A DNA stretch of 64,000 nucleotides, taken from assembly GCF_021347895.1 (NCBI RefSeq), contig NC_067125.1, positions 5,722,268 to 5,786,267 of the forward strand, given 5' to 3'. A program made the translations under genes and the position numbers. Each line of letters begins with the position of its first letter. The first letter of the stretch is position 1. The stretch comes from Acanthochromis polyacanthus. Taxonomy: Eukaryota > Chordata > Actinopteri > Pomacentridae. The notes beneath the pieces were generated by a model. The model ran no database searches, had not been told where the DNA came from, and worked only from the letters and a program-made list of their open reading frames with translations. Positions 54,352 to 64,000 of this stretch are shown here, piece after piece.

Positions 54352-55212
54352 GTGAGTACAGGAGCTTTCTGCCTGTGGAGGAGCGGAGGAAAGTTGGGAG
54401 AATAACATCTGGTTTTAGCTCACAGACACCTTCAGACTCTTTAAACTAACCCGAGATCGTGCTGTCAGTTCAGTTGTTTATTTACTGAATTTACAGGAAC
54501 ATTTTAAACGTTTTTGCTATTTAAAGTAAGCATGTGAAACTTACTTTGTAAAGTGTCAAAATAGTGGAATTATTTGATTTCTTTTGATTGGTGACATTTA
54601 AAACGGGCAGCAAACGTTCCTACAACTTAAATATCTTCTTTTTCAGGTTTGTTGAAGTCTGTCATTGTGTCATTCAAGTAACATAAAAGTGTATTTTTGT
54701 TGTTGTTGTTCTTATTTGCTTTGCTGTATTATTATTTTTTACATGGTTTATTGTTTCCTAAAGTGTGACAAAGGACATTTTGCATGTTATTGCTTTTAAA
54801 TTGTGACCTAAATAAATAGTAGCTACACAATATGACAGGTGAGTAGAAAATTGAGTTAATTAAAAGAATTAATTTGAACTCAGTTAATCTTTAAAATGCA
54901 TTAATTTGTAATCCATAAATATATTATTAAATGCAATATTTTTATGTATTTTGGGGAATTTTTAACTGATTTACAGGCTGAAAAAGGGGATTTAAAGTCT
55001 AATTAAAAAATTTTTGACGTGCTTGTTTTTTTAAATTTGTTTTCCGCAGGTCTCCAGGTGTTTCCTCAGCTACCACATCAGCCCAGTGCACGATTTGTGC
55101 TTTTGAACAATTTGATCGAAGCAGACGACACAATGGCGGCATCGATCCTTCGCAAGAAAATTCCTCCCATTTCCACAGGCGAGCTCGGCGCTCCCCCTCA
55201 CCGACAGGCTAG
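54347..55212 (+). promoter_or_regulatory. atf5 uORF2, inhibitory, spliced, overlaps the main start
   Basis: The spliced frame starts ATG GG|G TCT CCA GGT across the exon 1/2 junction (54,351 to 55,050), runs 55 codons and stops at TAG 55,210-55,212. It overlaps the main ATG (55,133) by 80 nt in another frame. Length and overlap are close to the 59-codon uORF2 of mammalian ATF5. In the family, translating it blocks atf5 unless eIF2-alpha phosphorylation delays reinitiation. In unspliced RNA the same ATG reads ATG GGG TGA, a two-codon uORF. Confidence 0.85.
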
Positions 55213-55271
55213 CCACAGCCAATCACGACCCAGGACGGGGGCGGAGCCAGTGGAGAGGCAGCACTTAATTG
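55050..55271 (+). CDS. atf5: atf5 exon 2: end of leader and codons 1-46
   Basis: Acceptor TTCCGCAG|G, donor ATTG|GTGAGT. The first 83 nt are leader (and uORF2), then [16 protein letters not shown] to ERQHLI. Leaves in phase 1. The N-terminus differs from the mammalian MSLLATLG start. Confidence 0.88.
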
Positions 55272-57692
55272 GTGAGTTTTGCCAAGACGCTTTTTTATTT
55301 TTCCACATCCCGAGGTCGGAGCCGCAGTGCAGCACGGGGCTAATGTCGTACAGTGAGTACAGCTAAGTGGATATTTATCGAATGCAGACGATGCTGTTCA
55401 ATCATTTTCAGATGATCGGTTAGTTGTTCACTTGGACTTTATTGGATGCATTGCTTGATTTTAATTTCAGCTTTTTTACATTCATGCTCTCATCCTTGCC
55501 TTGTTTAAGAATTTTTTTCTGAATTTGCAGTTTTTATTTCACTTATTTTGCACAACCATCTGAAAGAGAAAAAGGCTTGCTTTACTGATTTTATGACGCA
55601 TTATTATGATTTTGAATTTGAATTTTCATAGGTGATGGTCACTCTGATTGGATGACGGAAAAAGTTGATTTGTCTTCATTTGTGTCGACGACCGAGTCTT
55701 CTCCAAGCTCATCTCTTCCACCCTCGCCGTTAGAACAAGATGTCAAGGTGCCCTCGGATCTGGAGGTCATGACCTCTCTACTGCAGGAGGAGCTGGCTCA
55801 GCTGGAGGACTACTTCCGCTCCGAGTCCACATCCACGACAAACAAGTTGGAGAAATCTTCAAAATGTGACAAGGGTGCTCAAGCCATGGGCTCCCAGTCT
55901 TATTATCAGTTACCCTATGGCTCGTATGGGACCAGCCAATCAGAAACCAGCCCTGTGGTTGTTACCTTGGCAACAGGGGAACTGGACCTGGCCAGCTTCT
56001 GTGGCGGTCCCATCAGCAGAACCAAAATTGCGCGACCCGCTCCGTACAACTACCATCACCGCTACCACCACAACAACGGGCGAAGAATCATCAGTGAGAC
56101 TGTGAAAGTTGGGGACGAAGTTGGACTTGATACGTGGGGCTCCAGGGGATGTTACTCAGGAAGCACAGAGTTGTCTGTGAACCACTATTCCACACTGAAG
56201 ACAGTGAGCAAGAACAGCCTCGGTAGCGTCAAGAAGGTGAGAGAATGTGCTTTATCGTTGAAGGAAGAGGAGAGTTATTGTTTCTCAGAAGGAATGTTTT
56301 GCAGCGAAGAGATTGCTCGAGGTTTTTGTCTGGGTGGCTCGTACGACAGCCACCACAAGCGAGAGGGACAGCTGATGCACAACGTGAAGGTCAATGTAAG
56401 TTACGACAGCACGGGGCTTGAGGTCTTGCACTGCAGCAAAGATGGAGGACTTTCGGGAAGTATTCCCCAAGAGACAATGGTGGCCGGTGACGGCTACTTC
56501 CACCAGTCCATGGCCAGCACAGAGCCTTACCATAGCTTTATAGGTGACCTAGATCAGCCGTCACAAGCACAGGCTGTAGAGCCCCAACATGGCCACTACC
56601 TCTATCCAGAATGCCTTGCAGACCAAAGCTATGAATGTCTGTCCAGAGGGGACGGCGAGGGGTCACTGTTGGGTGCCTCCATCCACCGCCCCACCCAGAG
56701 GCTAAAGGATGAGCCCTGCTCTGTCAAACCAGCTCTGGTGATGGGCGCCGCTTCTCTGGATTCCGGCACTGGAGAGAGGAAGCAGAAGAAGAGAGACCAG
56801 AACAAAACTGCTGCTCACAGGTAAACAACTGACTCTTATTTTGACCTTCTTGACTCCTTTTGTCTTCATGAAACATGTTTTAAACTCCATAAACGTCATA
56901 TGTCGTCAGAATTTAGTTTTGGCTTGAATGGAAATTTTGTTAACGACAGTAAGAATTAATTCATAAAAAGAAAAGAACTTATAGCTGTTGCAGTGGATCA
57001 TACTGGATGGTGTTTTTTCTGTTTATTGCAAAACTGTTCGTTGTTAATACCTGGATAGCTCTTGTTTGGATTTACAACTTCCACATGGCAGGATTCTAAT
57101 ATAAAGCAGCCGTCACAGAGTTTTAAATGTCCTGCAGAGTGTAGGAGGGATATGGAAAGTCCCTCACTGCCTGCCAAATTCAGCCCCACCTAGGCAGTTC
57201 TATAAGTCTGGTTGGTCTGTGTGAGTGTTTCATTTCTTCACTTCACTCTGAAATGGGATGTAGACAGAAAAAAAAATCTTTAAAATGTCAGCAGGGTAAA
57301 AGTTAAAAGTTACGTCAGGCAGAAATTGAGCCCTGCAGCAGGTGAAATAAACAGCACATCATTTTATCTCTGGGGACGGATGTTTGAGCTGTGTAAGTAA
57401 TCCGCCCGATGTAGCTCAAAGGTCACGCTCACTTGACTCATTAATAAAGTTGCAAGGCAGCAAAAAACCTGTAACACCAACCAAAGGCGTTCTTCCCTGT
57501 TGCAGGTACAGGCTGCGTAAGAGGGCGGAGCTGGACTCTCTGGAGGAGGAGCTGCACGGCCTCGAGGGGCAGAACCGGGAGCTTCGTGACAAGGCGGAGT
57601 CGGTGGAGCGAGAAATCCAGTACGTCAAAGATTTACTGATTGAGGTCTACAAGGCTCGCAGTCAGCGGCTCAAACAGGATGGCAGTGCCTAA
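55133..57692 (+). CDS. atf5: ATF5, bZIP transcription factor (complete, 3 coding exons)
   Basis: 504-residue nuclear bZIP factor of the ATF4/ATF5 branch, acting in amino-acid, ER and mitochondrial stress responses. Join 55,133-55,271, 55,632-56,820 and 57,506-57,692 (1,515 nt, TAA stop). Residues 47-60 ([14 protein letters not shown]) and 89-111 ([20 protein letters not shown]) match human ATF5 ([34 protein letters not shown]). The basic region is 429-449 with the N-x7-R pattern (N437, R445). The zipper d positions are L455, L462, L469, V476, V483 and V490, followed by [20 protein letters not shown], identical to human ATF5. The centre is longer than in mammals (282 aa total) and His/Asn-rich near 180-192. 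The ATG at 55,133 has a good context (ACA-ATG-G) and is the one overlapped by uORF2. ATF4 was rejected because its diagnostic segments are absent. Confidence 0.95.
55632..56820 (+). CDS. atf5: atf5 exon 3: central and activation region
   Basis: 1,189 nt, in phase 1, out phase 2 (acceptor TCATAG|G, donor ACAG|GTAAAC). It codes from GDGHSDW to the first half of the basic region ([11 protein letters not shown]). The exon boundary cuts the bZIP basic region inside an Arg codon. Confidence 0.95.
57506..57692 (+). CDS. atf5: atf5 exon 4: second half of bZIP and stop
   Basis: 187 nt (acceptor TTGCAG|G), starts by completing Arg443, then [16 protein letters not shown] and the zipper to KQDGSA and TAA at 57,690-57,692. 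The long open frame upstream of 57,506 in the same frame is intron 3. Confidence 0.96.
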
Positions 57693-58240
57693 AACGCCCA
57701 CGCTGACCTCACCTCCAAACCTCCCAACCAGCACCAAGAGAAAAATCGAGTCCAGAGCACCAACTGGTTTTTGTCTCACGAAAATGAAATGGTAGTTGCA
57801 TGATTTTGGTAGTTCTTTTCTAAAAAAAAAAAAACAAACAAAAATATGTAATTGTTCCGAGCGGATGGCTGAACAAAAGACACCTTTCCTAAAAGAAAAG
57901 AAGGAGAAGTTTCCAAATGGGTGACTAAACTATAACAAGCCTTAGTGAGGTGGCTTCCAGAGGAGATGCTGAACTTGTCCGTGACCACTGTGATCCGAAC
58001 TGCACTCACAGCCTTGTGATGACTGAGTTTGCGCTTGCAATGATTGATCGTTTACAAAATGCTCTTTGAATTAGTAGTAGTGATTGAATTTGCTTGTGGT
58101 TTTTGTGACACACATCAGCAGCATCGAGGCAGATCCATACTAAATATATATTTTATTTTATATTTTATTTTTACTTAATAATGTTCATTTATCATTTGCT
58201 TAAAACAATCAACTGAATAAAGGGATTGCTGGAAAAAGTG
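57693..58240 (+). terminator. atf5 3' UTR and poly(A) signal
   Basis: First AATAAA after the stop is at 58,216-58,221, giving a 3' UTR of about 0.55 kb. Further AATAAA hexamers at 58,622 and 58,760 could serve longer forms. Confidence 0.6.
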
Positions 58241-59335
58241 TGTAACATGCTCTACAAATATTCATTATCAGAAACATTTAGAGAATTTGTATTGCTAAAA
58301 TGTTGAGTATTTACACCTCTTTACCCCACTGAAATACCCAATGCATGTTTGATTTTGGAAAAGCATGTGCGAGTGTTATTTGAAGGCAATATTCTGTTAA
58401 CTGCATGGCTTCAAGATCTCCACCGCGTCAGTTCAAACTGAGTTGACTTTATTCTTCTCATCAGCTGGCGACTTTTCTCTGAGTTTTTCTCCCTGCCAGT
58501 GTGATTCATGCTCAGGTTTTGGTTTTCTGCTCTGAGAAACACAGAAACATCCGCTGGCTTTTTTCCTTTCTCTTCTCTCTCGGCTGTATTTTGCGAACAA
58601 ACAATCACCTGTTGACGCAACAATAAATCGTTGTTGGGTAACGGTACGACTTCATGGGAATTTTGTTTTCAATTGATCAATTTGATGTATCTGAAATTCA
58701 GGTCCTTTTAATAATCGATGTCAATGTCAGGAAATTCTACATCAGGTAAATTACAGCCAAATAAAGCAGTTATGTAGTATCATTCATCTCTGCCTTTGGA
58801 CTGTTCTTCACTGCATGCTCTTCATTGTGCATTCATTTCGCAGCCATTACGACTCCTGCTCAGACGACGTGAAGCGCACTCAGACCAGCACACACACAGA
58901 ATAAGAACAGGGTGGGATTAGGAGATAGAGATGCAGAATAAGCCCACTCTGCCCCTCCCACCACAGCCGCTGGTTCCAGCCCTCTTGTTTTTGGCTGCAA
59001 TGCAGTCAGTGTGAGCCATTTCCCAGGGTTCACCGCTGGACGGCAGCACATGAAGGCAGGCTTTGATTGACACCTGGCTGCTCTGGAAGAAAGCAGCCCG
59101 TTTTCCTGTAGGTTTAGCCGCTAGGATCGAGTCAGTTTGTCCAAACAGCCACACGTAGAGGGAAATGTGTTGCAGAAAGGCTAATAAGCACGGATCATGT
59201 TATGTTTCCCCAATATTTTACTACTTTGTTCCTGCATTATGATTGATCCCCGGGGTTGAGTGGAGTCATATCAAGCTCCAGCAGTCAACAGACAACAAAA
59301 GTTGCCTATCTCATCTCCCAGCTTGTAGAGGGTGT

Positions 59336-59369
59336 ATGTGTGTGTGTGTGTGCATGTATCTGTGTGAAG

Positions 59370-59402
<33 letters not shown>
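59336..59402. repeat. interrupted (TG)n microsatellite
   Basis: Two TG runs (59,336-59,352 and 59,372-59,402) separated by CATGTATCTGTGTGAAGGC. Confidence 0.95.
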
Positions 59403-59405
<3 letters not shown>

Positions 59406-61182
59406 TCTCTTGGTATCTCTCCGAGCAGTCGTAGGCCTTTCAAGTGCATGAGGCAATATCACACAATACTTGCAGGAGGAGGAGAGAGATGCAAGTGAAC
59501 TATCAGAATAAGAAAGTACTGGGCTGACAGAGAATGCCATTAAATCTATTGATTCAGCCTTCTGTTTGTTGTTTGATTCAGATGCAACACTAAAACAAGC
59601 TGCACGGCTGATCTGATGAAGATTTATTATCCCTCACTACAACACTTTCAAGCTGCTTCTTTTTTTTTTTTTAGGTGAGATTAAATAATTTAGTTTGATT
59701 TTATTTATGTATCACCAAATCACAAGTCATCTCAGGGCCTTTTACATCACATGTTATAGAGAAGAACCCAGCAAATCCCTGAGAATTGTACCTGCGGTAA
59801 AAAGCAGTCAGCGGTAATTCTAGATTGTTATTCCCACAGCTTAATTACAGGCATGATTGTAGGAAAAAGGAATCACCACACGAGTTTAGATCAACCTTTT
59901 CATAAACCGTATTTTGATGATTTATGTTGACCTAATCATGTTGATGATTCCACCAACTTAATATTAAACATTTATCAATTAGAAGTTAAATTATTGTAAC
60001 TTAATAAAATTGGCTCAGTTAATGCCGTGATGACATCACACCGTTCAGATTGTGTGTTAGAGGACCTGCAGGCTGAACCAATATGATTCAAAGAGCATTC
60101 CAAGGTTAGTAACATTTCTTTTACAAATAAATTCTACTAAAACATCACGATTGGGGAATATTCTCAATTATGTTATCACGTGAATCCCTGAATCTGCTGT
60201 TATGACCAAACTTAACCTCTGCTCTTCAAAACTGATGCAGGTCATGTCGCTAATATGAGGAGCTCCAGGAGTGAGTCCGACAACTCGATTCTTTTAACGG
60301 TGCTCAGCTTTAAAATTTGTTGTTCAGAAGCCTGATAATTAAATACATGACACTTAAAATCCCTTTACAGTAATGTGGAAAACCCTGATGAAACAAGTGA
60401 ATCTCTATCAACTTGAAAAGTCGTGTTTATGCTCTCAATAAGTCAGGAATTATTAAAGATACCTTTGATTTCAGAGAAAAAACGAATTCTGCTAACTCAG
60501 TGCAGTTATGAGTTGTTGGTTGAATATAGTTTCATTAGATGTTGTCATAACTCTAAAAGATTGATGCAAACTGTTGGGTTATTCTCCTTTGTGTTGAGAC
60601 TGAAACAGCTGTTTTTTTTTGTTTTTTTTTAATTTAACACTTTTTGTTGAGTTTGCCATGAATTTCACTATGATACATTTTGTTTGCAGCACACAATGCA
60701 GGTAGGAAAATACAAAAACATAGAACAGCTTCCGCAGTATTTTGGGTACAGTTTTTACGGTTGCCTTTCCCACCCCCATCCCATCCATTCAGCCCAGAGG
60801 CCCAGATCTGTGATGTTACTGTGTGATAAATCTAAGACTGCAAAAATGGCTGACATATATATGTTGTGATGAGATGATGTGAAGAGAAATAAGAGAAAAA
60901 ACAAACAAAAGCACTAGTAAATCATTAAACCTGAGACGCGTAAGTGGGCTTAAAATGAGGTCGTTTTCTTGCAGTATCTTTGTAATGAAAAGTTGTTTTC
61001 ATTTCATGTTCCAGCTATTCCTCAAATAATGTGTTTTGATATTATTCAGTTTATATATTTAAGTTATATTCTTTTTGAAAAGACATTGTAACATTTATGT
61101 TACTACCCCAACCTCTTCATCATTGATATCATACAAAAGGTGATGAAGTGCACAAATTTGGAGGGACGAAGAGCAGAGAGAG

Positions 61183-61443
61183 ATCATCCCAGAATCGGGG
61201 GACATTTTACATCCCACCCATCCATGTACAAAATACTAAAACATGCAGTTGTTGTGTAAATGTTATTGTCCTGAGAACAAATCTAAAAACTAGGAGAAAA
61301 GAAAGTTTGAGAATGCTTTTTAAACACCAAATAAGTCTGGAGTTCCTCCTAAAATGACATTTTTCTCTTGTCTCAACCCCCCTGATGACCAAATTGAATC
61401 TCAAATAAAACAGTTAAAATGAAATTTAAATCTCCTTTCTTTG
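61183..61443. repeat. interspersed repeat W, copy 2
   Basis: Same orientation and phrases as 34,906-35,205 (CCATGTACAAAATACTAAAA; ACACCAAATAAGTCTGGAG; ACCAAATTGAATCTCAAATA). Confidence 0.7.
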
Positions 61444-62958
61444 GTAATTCATGTTTCATTTATGTGTCTTGTAATTGTGGGAACATTTTTTAAATCATAA
61501 TATTTTAATAATTATCATACATGGAGCGTGTGTCCCACAATATGTTAGCATAACTTTTTTATCTGGTAGCAGAAGAGAACAGTGAATCACATGAAACACT
61601 GGAATTAGCATCAACAGTTTTCCTAAAGAATGGGTAGAGCAAAGCCATGTCCTCTCTTTTAGTTTTCTTATTTTCATCCCATTGTCAGCCTTGACTGAAC
61701 GTCTCTCTCTACCTTATATTATCAGGATCAGACTCATTCTTTGGACTGTTTTCCATCAGTCAGTTTGTCCTCTTGGTCAGCAGTAACAGCTAGCTAAATA
61801 TCTAGCTTCTACTGCTGAGAAAAAGCTAACATTAGCATGGATTAGCATCCCTGTTACTGTGATTAGAGCAGGGTTAGTAATCAAGCCTCTGATATTCTTG
61901 ATGAATATGGAGCAGAAAATCGTACAAGAGAAGATTAATTTTTCAACAATTTTGGAGTGCAAATGTCCTATTCCAGAATGACCCATACACAAAATTTAGA
62001 TATGTACATAATATAGAAATTTAAGTAGCTGTCTGCGTACCTCAGTAGAGGTTCATGCATTAGGGGACAGCTTGAATATTTCAGCACACTTCATTCTGTG
62101 TGAGGCTCTTTCACCACCAGGTGTCTCTACAAGCTTGGAAAGAGACCCGCTCTGCTCAGATTAATGCGTTTCCACAGCAACCCCAAAACACAACCATGCA
62201 GTGTTAATGTCCCGGTCCAGAGGGGTGTCAGCAGCAAAAAGAACTAAAACACATGCACACAAGTTTTATAGAAAACTAGAATATCAATGATGGAAAAAGC
62301 ATTTAGAGCCTTAGATAAGTGCAGCAGTACCACAGTGTAAAATCACTCCATGTGATTAAAGCAAAAGCACAGAAATGTAAAATGTGTTACAGTAGGACAT
62401 GCCAGAAAGTGTGACAGTGAGTGTTTGGATTAGTGGCCAGTTTCAGTGGTGCTGCTTTATATTACTGGTTACTTACAAGTTAAAGTCACATAAATGCAGC
62501 ACACAATAACCCATTAACACTCATAAGTATCATCATATGTATGCAGAGTATGATCTATACAAGCCATTGCAGTCAAATGGAAGACTAACTTAACTTTAAT
62601 TCCTGCTGAATTTGAATTGAAATGTTCATTTTTTCACAAATACATGAAACAGTTTCATGTTTTCAGAAAAGACAAAACCCGCCTTAAGGCAGCCAAAGCG
62701 ACCATTTAACTTTCCGCCTTAACTGAATGATGAGTTTTGCCTCATAGCTTCTGAATTAAACATGATCACAGAAAATGAGATGTGTACCTAGATGTTTCAT
62801 TGGTCAAAGATTACAGTGATGTCATATCAACAAACTGTTGTTGAGACATCAGAAGGAATGCAATGAAACTGCAGTGAGCTATCTGAGAAGATGCAGAATG
62901 GAATTTGAAATATATTTCATACAATCTTTCATTTAAAATCACTTTGAAACCAGCTGTA

Positions 62959-63312
62959 CAGTGGGCCGGTGGTTAGCACTGTCACCTTGCAGCTAGAAGA
63001 TCCCTGGTTCGTGTCTCCACCTTCCCAGCTATTTCTGCATGGAGTTTGCATGTTCTCCTGTACATGTGTGGGTTTTCTCCAGGTACTCCGTCTTCCTCCC
63101 ACAGTCCAAAAACATGCTGAGGTTAATCGGTGATTCTAAATTGTCTGTAGGTGTGAATGTGAGTGTGACTGTTTGTCTCTAGATGTAGTCCTGTGATAGA
63201 CTGTTATATGTCCAGGGTGTCTCCTGCCTTCACTCTAAGTCAGCTGGGATAGACTCCAGCCCTCCATGACAATAATGAGGATTAAACGATGTATAGATGA
63301 TGGATGGACTTT
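62959..63312 (+). repeat. tRNA-head SINE family Z, long copy
   Basis: Starts GGGCCGGTGGTTAGCACTGT (A-box-like) and CCCTGGTTCGTGTC (B-box-like, cf. GGTTCGAATCC). It continues through GGAGTTTGCATGTTCTCCTG, CAGTCCAAAAACATGCTGAG and CAGCTGGGATAGACTCCAGC to a GATGGATGGA tail. The longest family member in the window. Confidence 0.7.
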
Positions 63313-63902
63313 GAAGCCACAATGATAAATTTCACATTGAACATTGTTCTACTCTTGATGTAACTGTAGTATTAGAGTTAATGAAGACAAGGATTCAGCT
63401 TTAAAACCCTACACAACATGTGTGCAGCAAACTGGATATTATAAAGTCTAGCATAGGTTTGTCTCTAAATTATTCACCTGGACTGTTCATGATGTACATT
63501 ATTGTAATCCTTAACCATTAAAACACAACAGCAGACATCACCTTGTCTGTGTTGTCTTGCTTGGTTCAAGCGATGTGACACATATGACATAATTTGGTAA
63601 TGGCGGACAGCAAGGTGGTGACCATCAGGTGTTTTTGAGATTACCCAATGGCTAAATATGTTCAGGATCTCTAACAGTGCAAGTTTCATGCATTTCCTAA
63701 AATGTAAACATCATTTTCTCTCCTCACATGACCTAATTAAAGCAGATTGTTGTTTAGAAACCAGATGAGTCATGATGAACACAAATCACATACCTGTGGT
63801 TACCTGTGAGGACACACAGGTAGAACGGTTTGAAAATCTGTGACTCTGCCAGCAAATATACATGACCCAAATGTGGAGCGACAATACATCTTCAGAGTAA
63901 TA

Positions 63903-64000
63903 CATCCATCTATTATCTGTACACCGCTTAATCCTCATTAGGGTCTCTGGGGGCTGGAGTCTGTCCCAGCTGACTTATGGTGAAGACAGGAGGCACCTGG
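63903..64000 (-). repeat. tRNA-head SINE family Z, inverted partial copy at the edge
   Basis: CATCCATCTATTATCTGTAC through GGCTGGAGTCTGTCCCAGCT is the reverse complement of the 3' part of the 62,959 copy. It continues past the window. Confidence 0.7.

Larger units (their letters stand above)
58241..62958. other. gene-free stretch downstream of atf5
   Basis: AT-rich DNA with a TG microsatellite (59,336-59,402), a short repeat near 59,695-59,770 and interspersed repeat W copy 2 (61,183-61,443). No coding frame or RNA gene recognised. Confidence 0.5.

Noticed and set aside
55019..55366. Longer atf5 N-terminus from an upstream GTG
   Set aside because: The GTG and the following codons lie in intron 1, before the acceptor at 55,050. 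The ATG at 55,133 is the first main-frame start in spliced mRNA.
55652..56824. ATF4 as identity of the bZIP gene
   Set aside because: The conserved N-terminal and zipper segments follow ATF5 ([28 protein letters not shown]). ATF4 has a different C-terminal zipper end and a phosphodegron not seen here.

Overview
The window is nuclear DNA from a ray-finned fish, most likely a percomorph teleost. The evidence is vertebrate-style split genes with GT-AG introns, AT-rich intergenic DNA, long dinucleotide microsatellites, and many teleost-type repeats (Tc1/mariner elements and their MITEs, hAT-like MITEs, a tRNA-head SINE family, LINE fragments). The species cannot be named from the sequence alone. 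There are two recognisable protein genes, transcribed away from each other and about 28 kb apart.

Left part (1-25,070, minus strand): the 5' two-thirds of an alpha-2-macroglobulin gene (a2m). I placed 19 consecutive coding exons by reading frame, splice sites and phase, from the signal peptide (ATG at 24,881) to the MG7 region (429). The thioester, CUB and receptor-binding parts lie beyond the left edge. The exons include one of 53 bp and one of only 21 bp, the sizes I recall for mammalian A2M. The bait-region exon is present twice in tandem (18a at 2,669-2,780 and 18b at 2,477-2,621). The two copies have the same entry and exit phases but different bait sequences, and only 47 bp separate them. 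Including both would shift the frame and reach a stop. This fits mutually exclusive splicing that would give one inhibitor gene two protease-capturing baits, and it is the most interesting observation in the window.

Middle part (25,080-53,400): no convincing protein-coding gene. It holds transposon remnants, including a Tc1 element nested in another repeat and two DDE elements lying as a large inverted pair. Other features are a strict 21-bp-period array of ACTAGT palindromes (32,865-33,058), a 36-bp perfect hairpin (37,471-37,564), and a possible spliced noncoding transcription unit from an E-box/ETS promoter near 37.05 kb with YY1-like motifs at 39.26-39.49 kb. Probable conserved noncoding DNA lies at 48.3-51.7 kb.

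Right part (53,400-58,250, plus strand): atf5, a stress-response bZIP transcription factor, complete in four exons (504 aa). Its spliced leader carries the classic ATF4/ATF5 arrangement: a short uORF1 ending Met-Ala-Phe-stop, then a 55-codon uORF2 that overlaps the main start out of frame. The uORF2 start sits 5 nt before a splice junction, so the inhibitory uORF exists only in spliced mRNA. CCAAT, CARE-like and CRE/ATF sites lie upstream. From 58,250 to 64,000 there are repeats and no gene.

I see no operon-like or functional link between the two genes beyond adjacency. One is a secreted protease inhibitor and the other a nuclear stress regulator.
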